A program made the translations under genes and the position numbers. Shown here piece after piece: positions 12,901 to 27,900 of a stretch of 64,000 bases of DNA. Origin of the DNA: Congeria kusceri. Lineage: Eukaryota; Mollusca; Bivalvia; Myida; Dreissenidae. The notes beneath the pieces are model-generated. The model searched no databases. It saw only the letters and a program-made list of their open reading frames with translations, and was not told the DNA's origin. Positions within the stretch are counted from its first letter, which is position 1. Each line of letters opens with the position of its first letter. Location: NCBI GenBank assembly GCA_027627225.1, contig CM051032.1, positions 64,707,137 to 64,771,136 on the forward strand. Reading direction: 5' to 3'.

Positions 12901-15900
12901 GTATGTGTTGTTTAAACATCAATATCATTGAAGTGATTAGTCGAGTCTTGAGAGGTTGTTCTCATGCCTAACCAAGTGGAACTGACATTAACTTGTAAAG
13001 ATTTCACACTATGAATCACTCATCTGCAGTGCAACAATAATTCCAATTAAATATGTGACTGGATCAGTCAGGTTTATAGGCACAATATTTATAAATGCCC
13101 CAGATGTGTTCAAGATGACTTATTCAGCATTGTCTAAAACAAATTAAAAAACATGCATATGTCGCCATTTTTGTAATCTTTTTCCACAGTGTCGATTTAC
13201 ATTGAAATTACTTCAGATGAACTCTGATTTTAAATAGCAGAGCTGCAGAGGCTGATTTGAGCCCGTACCTGATTGGGATGAACTGTACTGGTCCTGGGAA
13301 GCAAGCTGACTCACCGACCGTGTGCCCGACTATGAGAAATAGAAAAACAAGAGCTGTCTCAGGACGGCGCGCTCAACTATTCAACCACTTTGTCAGAGTT
13401 ATTGGCCTTTAACACTACAGAAAAGGGGCATAATTTTGCTAAAATGCTGTCACAGTTATGTGCCTATGCCAGTGACCTTACATAATGACCTTGAAGACAT
13501 GTGTGAAGTTTTAATTGAATATCTGTAGCAGATACAGAAATATTAAGTTGTTGCATGCAAACTCTAACCTAAAATATTGAAGTACAAAAAGGAGCATAAT
13601 TCTGCTAAATTGCAGATCAGAGTAATAGGCCTTGGTCAGTGACCTTATAAAATGACCCTGAAGACATGTGTGAAGTTTCAGTTGAATATCTGTAGTTGTT
13701 GTAGAGATATGGAGTTGTTGCACGCAAACTTTAACCTAAATTTCTAAGTACAATAAGGGGCATAATTCTGCTAAATTGCAGGTCTGATTTATGGGCCTTG
13801 GTCAGTGACCTTATATAATGACCCTAAAGACATGTTTGAAGTTTCAATGGAATATCTGTAGTAGTTATAGAGATATGGAGATGTTGCACACAAACTTTAA
13901 TCTGATTTTCTAAGTACAAAAAGGGGCTGAATTCCGCTCAATTGCAGGTCAGAGTTATAGGCCTTCGTCAGTGACCTCACATAATGAACCCGAACACATG
14001 TGTGAAGTTTCAATTCAATATCTTTAGTAGTTACAGAGATATGTACTTGTTGCACGCTAACCTTAACCTGAAATTTCTCTTGCATGCAAACCTAAACCTG
14101 ACTTTTTTAAGTTAAAAAAGGGGCATAATTCTACTAAAATGCTGGTCACAGCTATGGGTCTTGGCCAGTGACCTTATATAATGACCCTGGAGGCATGTGT
14201 GAAGTTTCAATTGAATATCTGTAAAAGATACAGAGATATGGAGCTGTTGCACGCAAACTTTAACTTAAGCATTACACCGACCAACAGGTGAGTAGTATAG
14301 CCCGAACATGTATTTGGTGAATAGTCAAGCTAAAAACAGTTCACAACATCTGAAGTTGCACCAAAATACTACATGGTCAATGACAAAGTTAAAGGACTGC
14401 ATGATTTGATGTGTGAACAGACTCTTTCATTACTTATCATTTTTAACGGACACAGTTGCCTATATAATTATTAAATTAAGAAATAAAGATAAATGGTGTA
14501 CATATTAGATAATGTTTCCTAAAATTTGGTGAGGGTTAGTACAATCAGCATATACAATTTTATAATAAGTGGAAGATTTCAGCATTAATAATACTTGTGT
14601 TCTTGTTAAATATTTACATGAGTTAAAAATTACTACTTCAGTTTGGATCTATTTTCATTGAAACAGAAATGCAATAAATCATGAAAGTACAGTGGACATC
14701 ACAATACATGCCATGTAAGATTCTGTGTTAGAACACACTTCACTTACACTTAACCTATCCCACTTACACTTAACCTATCCCACTTACACGTAACCTATCC
14801 CACTTCCACTTACACTTAACCTATCCCACTTACACTTAACCTATCCCACTTACACTTAACCTATCCCTAAGTTTATTAGCACTCTCTATGCTGAGTCTAG
14901 AAGAAAAGCTGGATACATCTGAAACAGAAAACGTGAAAAAGTTCATCTTAAAATAATCTGAAGTCTCCATAATACACTCGTCGTAATGTCCATTCAAGAC
15001 CCCAAAAAATACTTATAAGTAAACAAGTCAATCTTTAACATGATTTTGACGGCACTACAATGTAAAATAATGCTACAGTAAGGCTATTTTTCCATGAGTG
15101 TCAGTATCCGCAAAACTTCAATTCGGAAGCCCATTTTAATGCATCTGTATCCGTGTAGTTTAGAGTTTCTCTTTGAATCTGGTTTTCAAAATTACGGCAT
15201 TAGACGACCGTGCTCATTTTTAATGATGTCAGCAGCATTGAAATCCAACAATTTCCCTAACATTTATGACCATGTAACAAATTATCTACATTTGACGGCA
15301 TAAATTCAAAGCCAATATATTCATTTAAATTTATGACCATTTAAAGCCGCAGTCCATAGAATATAATTCAACACATCTTGAATTGGCATTAATTCTAATG
15401 AACGTTAATGACGTTTATTCTATTGAAAACTGTTTCTTATTTAGGAAAGGCATTTTATTATGCCTATGTTCGAAAACGTTGTGTACGAACGGAATATACA
15501 CTCAAGTACATGCTGATTTACTCCAGAGGCGTCACCAGCTATCGCATACAGATAATTGTATGATAAAACGTTACCAAAATGTTATTATTTTACCCATTTC
15601 AATGTGTGTTTTTGTATTTTGATTGGTAAGATGCCCATTAGAAACGATTTCTGCCAAGTTTTATTTTTATCAACATATTCCTGGATTGCTGCTTTAACCG
15701 CATCCAACAGATTGCATATATTTTTTTTTCTGCAGTTTTCATAGCATACATATTGCCGTTCATAGTGACGTCCGTATGTTGTATACATCCGCATAAATTC
15801 GCTCAGCGAGCGATTCTACATGGACACACTATACGGACACGAACATGCGGATACGGAGATATGGAACCGGTCCAACGATTTTCAAAAAGTTAGAATTTTA

Positions 15901-18900
15901 TATGGTTACGGATATACTGATACGGACTCATTGAAACGCTACCCAACTGTCTGGTTTCATCTGGTTACATTTGTTTTAGCAGAAACAACCCTACCAAAGC
16001 CTACACATTTGTATATTAACCTGTAACTGAGATTCATGTAGAAATTTTTCTACCTTAAAGAATTTGTAAATGTCTATTTTTGCAGTGTTTTTTTTACACC
16101 CTTGGGGCAGTGTTTTTTTTAGGGCCAATTTGGGGCCAAATGTTGGCCCCAATCCCCTGCTAAAAAAGTATATATTTTCCCCATATATTTGCTTTAAAAT
16201 TCCCCTCAGAATGTAACCTTTATTTTGAAAAAAAAAGAAGACCAAAATCGGACAAAAATGACTACTAAGATAGAGCATTTTCGTAAACAATCCACCAATT
16301 TTTCATCAAACAAAGTAAGTGCACAATCTAAGTAATCATTTGTAGCAAAGCAATTGATTCATGTTTTATAACAAAGTAGAATATAAAAATGTTATAATGC
16401 TTTAATACGAAAACAATTCCCCTTGTGCTGTAAAATTCCCCATCTGAAGGGCCCCCACACCTTTCCCCTTAAGGTGAAAAAAAACGCTGGGGGAATGGTG
16501 GCAGGGCTCTTTAGATCGGCAATTTGACGGCAAAACAGGATTTTTTTTTTAGACAAGCATTATTACATGTTTATGTTCTACTTCATCATAAAACATTATA
16601 AAACATAAAAAATATATCAACTGTTTTGCTACAAATGATAACTTAGATTATGCACTAACTTGGTTTGATGAAAAATAGCTGGGATTCTTTACAAAAATTC
16701 CTCTATCTTAGTCAATTTTTGTCTGATTTTGGTCAATTTTTTTTCCAAATAAAGCTTACACTCTGATAGGAATTTTAAGTTAAGTATAGGGGAAAAATAT
16801 ATACCTTTTAAGCAGGGGAATGGAGCCGAAATTCGGCCCAAAATTGGCCCTAAAAAAACACACTGAATTTTGGTGAATGGCAGAGTGATACTAAGGGGTC
16901 ATTAAGTTATAAACAATAAATCATCACTCGTATGAATTCTTACCTGATTCTGACAGGTAGTCGTCAAAGTTTTCAAACCCTCTTTCGTCTTTTCTTACTT
17001 CCTTCTTTGGTAGAATGTTTTTGCCGGTCCGTCTGTTATTGATAGAAAGTTATAAATATGTTGAGAAAACTCACTCATACACTGGCAAAAGGAAGTTGTC
17101 ATTTGGAACTCATTTAAAAAATGATCTCTTTTGAAAATGTTTGGATAGTAATGTTACTCCCAGTTTTTGTCACAGGACTTCCAAAATTGCAGCCATGGAA
17201 GTCCCTTGTTAGGATGAAAAGAATGCTCACGACTTCCAATGTTCAACACATGGAAGAGAGGACTTCCAAAATGTTCACCTTTATGCAAGTTTTGATTATA
17301 ATTCAAAGTTTACAATAGCAGGGTTGTCATTATCAAATGAAGCAAGCGATTGTTATCTTAATCTAAGCGATTTAGCCTGGGGTCTAGGGGGGCCCCTTGT
17401 GATATTACCTATTGCATTTGTTAAGTTCCTGAAAAAACAACTGATTTTCTCTTGCTTTCAAACGATGAATTTGATCGGCAATCGGTTTATAATGACAACC
17501 CTGCAATAGGTCTGAAAAAACTACATGGAGTGAAAAACATGACTGAAGTAAAATAATAGCTGCAGAGTAGTGATATATGCTGTGAAAATTGTAATGGACA
17601 TATTTATGTCACGCAATACTGTCAAAACTTCCAAATATTATGAGCCAAACTTCCAAAATTAGAGGCCAGGAAGTTCAAATTTCCAGTTTACAAAAGTTAA
17701 TGAAAGCCCTGAATATCTGGATATTTACTACAGAATACATGTATTCGGACATGCGTCTCAGAAAATTTAATACAAATTCTGGAATGGACGCACATGACAA
17801 AAAAATATAAGCAGTCTATCTGTACATATTCAACATACATGTATTCAATATATAAGACGATGTAACAGTATAATTCAACACTGAATAGCAATTTATTTAA
17901 TTAATTCAGTGTTTTCTTTAGTCTTCACTCTTATGCATACAAGTTGGAACAGTAAGAAGTCAGGGTTGCCTCTTTGTTGAGAAAATGAAATTCCCTGACT
18001 TTTCACAGACTTTTTCCTGACTAAATTATACTTTTCACTGACCAATACCACGATATTTGTTTTAGGCCTCCTCCTCCCATACAGCCGTCCAATCCACTGT
18101 TTATATTTATATTGTTTCGGATATATCAAACACCAGAATTACATGAAAATTAATAATGTACACATGAAAAAAATGAGTAACTCTGCTTCATGGGTGCAAC
18201 TAGGGTTTATGACCTTTACAAAGGCAGAAATAATGTTCGTCACTTTTGATACTACTGCAAACTTATCTTTGTGCTTCTTTTCGTTGGCATGGCTTTAATA
18301 AGAGACTGCTTCCCAATACTTTCAAGCAAAAATCCTCCACCACACAAAAAAAATGCTTTTTTGACATTTGTTGAATCCTTTCTTACTAGGGATGGGACCG
18401 AATATACGAATATTCAAATATTGGATAATATTCGAATATGTAAAGAACAAAATTTGTTTTAAAAAATCATGTTTTTTGTCCAGTTTGATTGCAAAGTTAA
18501 CATGAATTCCAGTCGTATTTCCTGCCTAGCAGGTGTGCGGGGGCAGTGTTTTTACAACACATGCCAAACACGTCCAATTAACGACAATTGATAATTGGCA
18601 GGGGGCCACATCTTTACAAGGGCCACGAATTAACGGTTTGTAGGAGGCGCGAATATGACGCATTGTATCCACAAATAACAAAACTAGGCCATGTTGTGAT
18701 AACGGTTTCACAATTTGCACAAGGCATACATTGTTGTTTATTGTCCTTAAGTGACATCTATACGGTTAACTTGTTTACAGTAAATTACAATTACTCTGTA
18801 AGGCCAGGACTTTTTGATTTTACGGTTTACAAAACTGGCGAACGTAAATTTTCCGAAAGTGAAAAAATAAATAAATATATATAATAATTATGATTTTTTT

Positions 18901-21900
18901 TTTTACCGATGGGGGACGAAACGTTCAAATTTTCGAAATATTTTGAGTACGAATATAACAATTTGTTTTTGACGGTATCACACTGTGATTGCCGATCGAG
19001 ATCAACAAATTGTTCCGGAATTTCACGGACAATTTTTTTAAGCAAGGCGTCCGCCGTTGTTTATGTACATGTATGCCATGTAAAACCCGTGTTTTCTACA
19101 AAACAGTGTGAAATGTCTGCTGAAACACGACGTCACGTTCCACGCATGGAAAGCGTGCGTGTACCGATCATGTGCTTTACATACATACAGGTCTTTAACA
19201 TCTGACAAGCAGGCACGATGTGCACGAGGAAATTTTCCCGCCGTTTTTGCAGGAACAAAGCATGTATATATAATAAATATATTTTAATCAAGATCTTTAC
19301 AATTCACCAATTATTCAGTCAGTACTTTGTTCAACAGCTGTAACGATTAAAACAGTGTTAAAACACTAAATACATGCCAATATGTTGAATACAAAAGGCT
19401 CCATCAGTAGATCGAGTGTAACCTAAAGATTCGAGAAAGACCCGAATAGTGGGTTCGGACATGACGTCACTGTGTGAATGTGATGCGCATTGGACATCCG
19501 GAAAAAATTACTTTCAGTTTCGCAACAATGATGCTTTTGCTTTTAAAAGGCTAGAGGTATGCCGTTGAAACGGTGATGTTTCGTTTATTTCATTTCGTTT
19601 AAACTTGTACAAAAAACTGAAAACATCTTAGCCTTAATTTTAATAGCTAAAACGCACCAGATAACGTCATTTGACACATGCCGCCCAAAAATTTGACGTA
19701 CGGAGGGGATACCCCTCCCTAACACACCGCTTTCGGGACGGGGATGCCTAAAAAAATCCTGTGGAAGGCACTGGATGTATATTTTCAAGTGGCATTTGTA
19801 ACAAATAATATAATTAGTAACAAGATTTTCTTGCGGGCACATCGAAACGAGGATGTGGGGACAGACAGCTTTGTCTCGTATAAACTTAAAAGAGAAAGTC
19901 ATGGTTGCATTTTGTTGATGATATATATTTTTGCGACACAATAAGAATTTCTTATTTGCCTTGTATTTTGTTTCTGTCACAATTGTAATGCAATAATTTA
20001 ACACACACTAGCAGTTCAGTTTATATCTGATAAATTTCATATATACATGAAGATTTAGCATTTACACAGAGTTGAATATTTAAAAAAAAAATTATGTTAA
20101 AACTGGTTTCTCTTTTTTAATAAGAATTAAGACTTAATAAGAATCCAAACAATTAACGTCATATTATTTGGACTTTTCTCTTGATATAGTTAAATTTAAT
20201 ATGTTTTTCGAGACCTAACAGCAATTATTTTCAAAATTTGCGTTGTGTGGTTAGATTAAGCTCGTTTTGCAAGGTCTGTGTTCGGGCAGTTGTGGATTCC
20301 AGTCCTGCACAGGTTAACTCGTCTTCTTTTAAAAAGGCATCTCACTTTACATTTTGTAAATCCATACAAGTATACAACTTTGTGGTAAAATCAATTTTAA
20401 TGATGCTGTTAAAATATATGCAGGCATCTATTACACTTATTGACTCTGTAAAATTCATAAATACAAATGGTTAAACTGCATATGAAACATTGGTGTAATA
20501 AAACAGTTTATACCATGTTTGATGTCTTATTCTAACTTCATATAATAGTGTGTTTTAATGTTGATATTGTTATTAATTATAAATTGCTAACTGGAAATCG
20601 TTCGTTGTGTTAAGATTTGAACACTTTTTTTTTTTTTTTTCGACCTGCCAGTGGACATGTTCCCCAAAATTTTTTGTAAACCAGAAAATAAAAAAGGACT
20701 GGCCTAAGTAAACCAATCAAAATAAAGTCATTATCAGCCAATCAATTTCTTTAAAAAAATTAGCATGATCTTAATATACCTCACTTGTAAATTATTCTCC
20801 ATTATATCAACACCGTATATTATACAAGAGTCTTGATTAATAACCAATGCCACTATCATGTGCTTGGAAGTACTTTACGTGGTCATTAGACAAAACCCAG
20901 GCAACGTGTAATCTATGTAATGAGAAATTTGTGTACGGAACGATTAACAAATTAATTAACAATACATTTAACAATATCTTACATTTCTTTATATTTGCCT
21001 AACACTCACTCAGTTATATCGCTCATTCACCACTGAAACAAGGTAAAACAACTACGTACACGTAGTATATATATTTCGGATAAGTAAATATTCTGACAGA
21101 GTGCCGAATATGGTAGTATTTACAAAACGAATATTCAAATATATTCAAATACCTAAAACGAATATTCGAATATTGATTTCAGTCCAATCCCTATTTCTTA
21201 CCCATGCTGAAAACTCAGATTCAGTCAACATTAAATATTGGTTGTTTACTCATGTTTGAAAGCTAAATTTACTCATATGTGTAGATCTATTATTATTAAT
21301 CTATTAGTAAGTGTAACCTTAAAATTGAAGCATGCATGTTTGATTTATGAACTATAAAACCATTTCATCATCTGTTTGATTTATTATTGACTAACACACT
21401 GTAGAGTTAGGATGCATGTGACTGCTCTGGAGGCAAGGGTTGCAAGGCCTTTCGGTCTTCAAAAGTCACAAAATTGATTCAAACACATTAACATTATTTT
21501 TATACACAATCACACCAAAATGTGTTTGGAAATACTTATAAATACTGCGTAGAGACTGTAAAAGCCAAATAAAATTGTTAACATCAACCCAGATTTCAAT
21601 TTTCTCTGACTTTTCCCTGACTTCTCTAAAATTTTATTTTTCAATGACCATTTTCCAGATTTTCCTGACAATTCACTGACCTTGAAAAAAAATCATTTTC
21701 CCCTGACTTTTCAAGTTAAGTGGCAACCCTTAAAGTAAAGCAAGGCAACATGGTTTCAAATGAATGAAACTGAAATAACTGTACTGACCTTCCTATCCCA
21801 GAATTCTTGCTTCGTAACCAAGCATATCTTGATTGGTTTATGATCTTCGATACCTTAACACAGAACACCGTTGACATAAACATGCATGCTCAGATGTTAA

Positions 21901-24900
21901 AGACGGACCTTTTCAGGCAAATAACAAGAGTTGATTTAATCAGAAGCAGCTAATCATTGAATCAAACAGTACTTGACATGATAAGTGATATGCAACAGAG
22001 GCTCTCCAAAATACTTAAGCCTTTATATAGGAAACTTTTGACACACAGATAAACAAGAGATGTTTGTAAAACATGTATGCCCCCCGACTTGCAGCCTTTG
22101 TTCATCACAGAAGTGTCCTGTTTCTGAAAAATCTAAGCTGAGTTATGTTAACCATTACCTTGATAGGAGTTGTCTTCTCTGCAAGAGCATTCTTCCTATC
22201 AAATTTGACGACTCGACCCAAGTATTCAGTAATTATCACTACGTAATAGGTCATCTACTCAAACTGACCATTGTACCTACATAGTATGAGGACAATGTAC
22301 CAATGGTTCATCTGTTATTAAGTGGAAATGTTTTTTTTACAAGCCCCTGTGACCTTGACCTTTGATCTCTTGATCTCAAAATCGATAGGGGTCTTCCTTC
22401 CCTCAAGACTAACCAGAATACTAATTAGAATGATCCTAGGTTAAAGCGTTCTCTAGATATGGTGTGGAAACGGTTTTCATGTTACAAGCCCCTGTAACCT
22501 TGACCGTCTGACTGGTTGACCTCAAAATCGATAGGCTTCTTTCTTTTCTCCCGAGTAACCAGCATACTAACTTGGATGATCGTAGGTCAAAGCGTTCTCT
22601 ATATATCCTGCGGAAACAAAATGGTCTACGGAGAAAACAGTTTTCATGTTACAAGCCCTTTTGACCTTGACCTTTGACCTCAAAATTGATAGGCGTCTTC
22701 CTTTCCTCCCGAGTAACCAGCATACCAACTTGGATGATCGTAGGTCCAAGCGTATTCTACATATCATGCCGAAATGAAATGGTCTACAGAGGAAACATTT
22801 TTGATGTTACAAGGCTCTGTCACCTTGACCTGTTGACCTCAAAATTGATAGGCGTCTTCCTTTCCTCCCAAGTATCCAGCATAGCAACTTAAATGATCGT
22901 AGGTCAAAGCGTTCTCTAGATATCGTGCGGAAACGAATTTCATGTTACAAGCCCCTATGACCTTGATCTTTGATCTCAAAATCAATAGGCGTCTTCCTTT
23001 CCTCCCAAGTAACCAGCATACCAACTTAAATGATCGTAGGTCAAAGCGTTCTCTAGATATCGTGCGGAAACAAAATGGTCTGCGGGCAGACCGACCAACC
23101 GACAGGTGCAAAGCAATATACCCCCACTTCTTCGAAGCGGGGCATAATTATAATAACATTTAGTCAGAACACTATGCTGTTTATCTTTTTTTTTTTAATC
23201 AGCTGTTTTTTGTTTATAATGAACATATCTTTCAAACTTTCTAAAAAGTTATTTAAACAACACAGAAGGGGTACAGGATTTTGCGGCACACACGGAAATA
23301 TTCGAAATCCAACAATCTGGTCTCCAGCTGGTTATTCTTTACACTTTCAAGTTCATATGCCAACAGCTGCACAGTTGATTTCTGCTTTGTTTGTAAATCA
23401 CAGAAAACTTCAAAATAAGAAACACTGACATATTTTGACCAATGACCAGTGGTAAATACTTCGATTGTAATCACAAATAATTTATCAAAACTTATGAATT
23501 GCGTTTAATTGAAAAAAAATTATTGGAGGCAAAAATGAGGGGTTGTTTGGGCCACTGTCTGGAAACACAACGGATATCGACTTAATCACTGAAATAAGCC
23601 TATTTTCCAAATATCGATTGGTACATGTAGTTGGTACATGTAATTGGTACATGTAGTTGGTACACGTAGTTGGTACATGTAGTTGGTACATGTAATTGGT
23701 ACATGTAGTTGGTACATGTAGTTGGTACATGTAAATCATTTAGACATACTAGAATTACTTAAAATTATATGCATATACATTTTAAACATAATCAATATAT
23801 CGTGGATGAGATTCTCGTTTGCAATTATGAACGTCGAATAATCGTTCGAATATTTTACTATTAATGTCAATATGTTCATGTGCAACAAATATGATGACAG
23901 TTTGCATGCAATTTGATTATGTTTTATTTTAATATAGATTGATTTCGGTGCTTCCGTCGATTCTGGCCCGATTTCGGATTTGGGAACGATTTCGGTGAGT
24001 GTAGTAAGTGGGTATTGTAACTTCATGGTACCTGGCTAAGTTGTGACAAGGAGGATTGACTCCCTGGAAAGCCTGGCGACTGTGCAATGGAAGTAATATT
24101 TCCTGGAAAACTTCTTGATACATGCTCCTTCCCATCTCCTTGAGAACTTTGTGAACTTTGATAATCTGTCTCCTCTTGAATTCGTGATATCACCTCACGT
24201 GTAACCTCAGCATCTTTCAAATAATGGTAATAATATTAGAAAATTGTGTTCACTGTTCATTTGAAACTTTAATAATTGTGATCATAATAAATCAATAATG
24301 TTTAAAGAATGCAGCATGTTTATTTGGTTTGCTGCATTCCAATACGAATATCAAGTCAATAGTGTATTGGTATACAAGTAACTGCGCTAGTGCTTATGAT
24401 ATCGTTGTTTTCCGAATTTGATTAACCCGTATTTGTTTGTTACGTAAATATTGCTATTAATAAACGAGTTAAAACAACTTTAATTGAAGCAAACTTTCAA
24501 AATATTTGCTCACACCAACAGCGCAGTACCAAACTATGCGAAACCTTTCAATTGTCTGTCGGAAATAATGATTTGTGATATGTGTACCATATCTTCAAAA
24601 CATGACAGACTGCTAAATAAAGGATTATCATGCATTTATATGGTAAACCAAGATGCTTGTACATTATTGTTTCAAAATAACACCCCTTCTTTATTTAAAT
24701 ATTCAAATAAGTCAAATTAGTATGAACTATGTATGAGCTGCGTTATCAATTCTGTCAAGACATCACATTTTTGGGCAGACATTCATGTCTGATATACGTG
24801 TATGCAAGTAGTTTCACATATTTCTCACCAGATTCCGACATGTAGTCATCAAAGTTTTCAAAGCCATCTTCCCGTTTGCGAATCCTCTTTCCAGCAATCG

Positions 24901-27900
24901 GATTCTTACCAGTGCGCCTAGAAATGACACAATTTCACACATTAATTTTATTGTCTATACTAGTATAAACACCAGAACTAACGCAAGAACAGCTTTGTGA
25001 ATATAACGACAGTTTTGTTACACAGTACTTTGAACTGTCTAGTCAAAAACAGTCATTTGAAGTCTGACAACTTATGCATCCTTAATAATTTTCGTGCTTT
25101 TGTGGCCATTAGACATCAGTCTTGGGCACAGCCAATACATATTTTGTTTTATGAGTTGTGCTTTCTTTTTTTATTTATATATTCCAGATGGTTCTGTTTC
25201 AGCTGGAAGACAAATATTTTTGACAATTCATGAGTATTTACTGCCATAATTTTAACGAGCACGCCTCGCTAAAAGGGTTTTACCATTTTGATTGGAAAAG
25301 AATAAACATAAGGTTAAAACAGTCAGATGAAACATAGTTGCCTTTGATAATACTTTTTTAATCTTTAACTATAATATATTTTTACAAGATTAGAAGTATT
25401 ATTTTTATGTAACACAGTTGTATTATTGCTTAAAATATATGAGGTATAATATATTCTGCATTATTACCCACATATCGCAAGTGACTTACAAGTAGCATAA
25501 TTACTTACCTGCCAATCTTTTTGTTTAGAGGGTTGATAAACTTTGATCCTTTACATGACGTCATCTGCACACAAAAAGACAGTAGAATGTTAATCAAATG
25601 AGCACTTTGATCTCTTGATCTCAAAATCGATAGGGGTCTTCCTTCCCTCAAGACTAACCAGAATACTAATTAGAATGATCCTAGGTTAAAGCGTTCTCTA
25701 GATATGGTGTGGAAACGGTTTTCATGTTACAAGCCCCTGTAACCTTGACCGTCTGACTGGTTGACCTCAAAATCGATAGGCTTCTTTCTTTTCTCCCGAG
25801 TAACCAGCATACTAACTTGGATGATCGTAGGTCAAAGCGTTCTCTATATATCCTGCGGAAACAAAATGGTCTACGGAGAAAACAGTTTTCATGTTACAAG
25901 CCCTTTTGACCTTGACCTTTGACCTCAAAATTGATAGGCGTCTTCCTTTCCTCCCGAGTAACCAGCATACCAACTTGGATGATCGTAGGTCCAAGCGTAT
26001 TCTACATATCATGCCGAAATGAAATGGTCTACAGAGGAAACATTTTTGATGTTACAAGGCTCTGTCACCTTGACCTGTTGACCTCAAAATTGATAGGCGT
26101 CTTCCTTTCCTCCCAAGTATCCAGCATAGCAACTTAAATGATCGTAGGTCAAAGCGTTCTCTAGATATCGTGCGGAAACGAATTTCATGTTACAAGCCCC
26201 TATGACCTTGATCTTTGATCTCAAAATCAATAGGCGTCTTCCTTTCCTCCCAAGTAACCAGCATACCAACTTAAATGATCGTAGGTCAAAGCGTTCTCTA
26301 GATATCGTGCGGAAACAAAATGGTCTGCGGGCAGACCGACCAACCGACAGGTGCAAAGCAATATACCCCCACTTCTTCGAAGCGGGGCATAATTATAATA
26401 ACATTTAGTCAGAACACTATGCTGTTTATCTTTTTTTTTTTAATCAGCTGTTTTTTGTTTATAATGAACATATCTTTCAAACTTTCTAAAAAGTTATTTA
26501 AACAACACAGAAGGGGTACAGGATTTTGCGGCACACACGGAAATATTCGAAATCCAACAATCTGGTCTCCAGCTGGTTATTCTTTACACTTTCAAGTTCA
26601 TATGCCAACAGCTGCACAGTTGATTTCTGCTTTGTTTGTAAATCACAGAAAACTTCAAAATAAGAAACACTGACATATTTTGACCAATGACCAGTGGTAA
26701 ATACTTCGATTGTAATCACAAATAATTTATCAAAACTTATGAATTGCGTTTAATTGAAAAAAAATTATTGGAGGCAAAAATGAGGGGTTGTTTGGGCCAC
26801 TGTCTGGAAACACAACGGATATCGACTTAATCACTGAAATAAGCCTATTTTCCAAATATCGATTGGTACATGTAGTTGGTACATGTAATTGGTACATGTA
26901 GTTGGTACACGTAGTTGGTACATGTAGTTGGTACATGTAATTGGTACATGTAGTTGGTACATGTAGTTGGTACATGTAAATCATTTAGACATACTAGAAT
27001 TACTTAAAATTATATGCATATACATTTTAAACATAATCAATATATCGTGGATGAGATTCTCGTTTGCAATTATGAACGTCGAATAATCGTTCGAATATTT
27101 TACTATTAATGTCAATATGTTCATGTGCAACAAATATGATGACAGTTTGCATGCAATTTGATTATGTTTTATTTTAATATAGATTGATTTCGGTGCTTCC
27201 GTCGATTCTGGCCCGATTTCGGATTTGGGAACGATTTCGGTGAGTGTAGTAAGTGGGTATTGTAACTTCATGGTACCTGGCTAAGTTGTGACAAGGAGGA
27301 TTGACTCCCTGGAAAGCCTGGCGACTGTGCAATGGAAGTAATATTTCCTGGAAAACTTCTTGATACATGCTCCTTCCCATCTCCTTGAGAACTTTGTGAA
27401 CTTTGATAATCTGTCTCCTCTTGAATTCGTGATATCACCTCACGTGTAACCTCAGCATCTTTCAAATAATGGTAATAATATTAGAAAATTGTGTTCACTG
27501 TTCATTTGAAACTTTAATAATTGTGATCATAATAAATCAATAATGTTTAAAGAATGCAGCATGTTTATTTGGTTTGCTGCATTCCAATACGAATATCAAG
27601 TCAATAGTGTATTGGTATACAAGTAACTGTGCTAGTGCTTATGATATCGTTGTTTTCCGAATTTGATTAACCCGTATTTGTTTGTTACGTAAATATTGCT
27701 ATTAATAAACGAGTTAAAACAACTTTAATTGAAGCAAACTTTCAAAATATTTGCTCACACCAACAGCGCAGTACCAAACTATGCGAAACCTTTCAATTGT
27801 CTGTCGGAAATAATGATTTGTGATATGTGTACCATATCTTCAAAACATGACAGACTGCTAAATAAAGGATTATCATGCATTTATATGGTAAACCAAGATG

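Larger units (their letters stand above)
22361..25605. repeat. Tandem segmental duplication, copy 1 (3245 bp)
   Basis: This segment is repeated immediately downstream at 25606-28850 with an offset of exactly 3245 bp. I noticed one base difference (g at about 24386, t at about 27631). It contains module B of CENPC, part of a tandem-unit repeat element, and a 13-bp minisatellite. The left breakpoint lies in the repeat element after tgacc; the right breakpoint is just after gagcac. Confidence 0.97.

Noticed and set aside
16500..16560. Possible extra CENPC exon near ggtggcagggctctttagat
   Set aside because: The same sequence recurs in every CAGTGTTTTTT MITE copy, so it is transposon DNA.
22839..23163. 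Pairs of identical open frames at 22.6-24.7 kb and 25.8-28.5 kb, considered as duplicated genes
   Set aside because: Most are translations of the tandem-unit repeat or intron; only the short CENPC exons within the duplication have splice and homology support.
23736..24026. Minus-strand frame with LTEIVPKSEIGPESTEAPK, considered as a further module B exon
   Set aside because: No convincing acceptor in front of it, and no splice needed because 24032-24213 already ends with a good donor (GTACCA).
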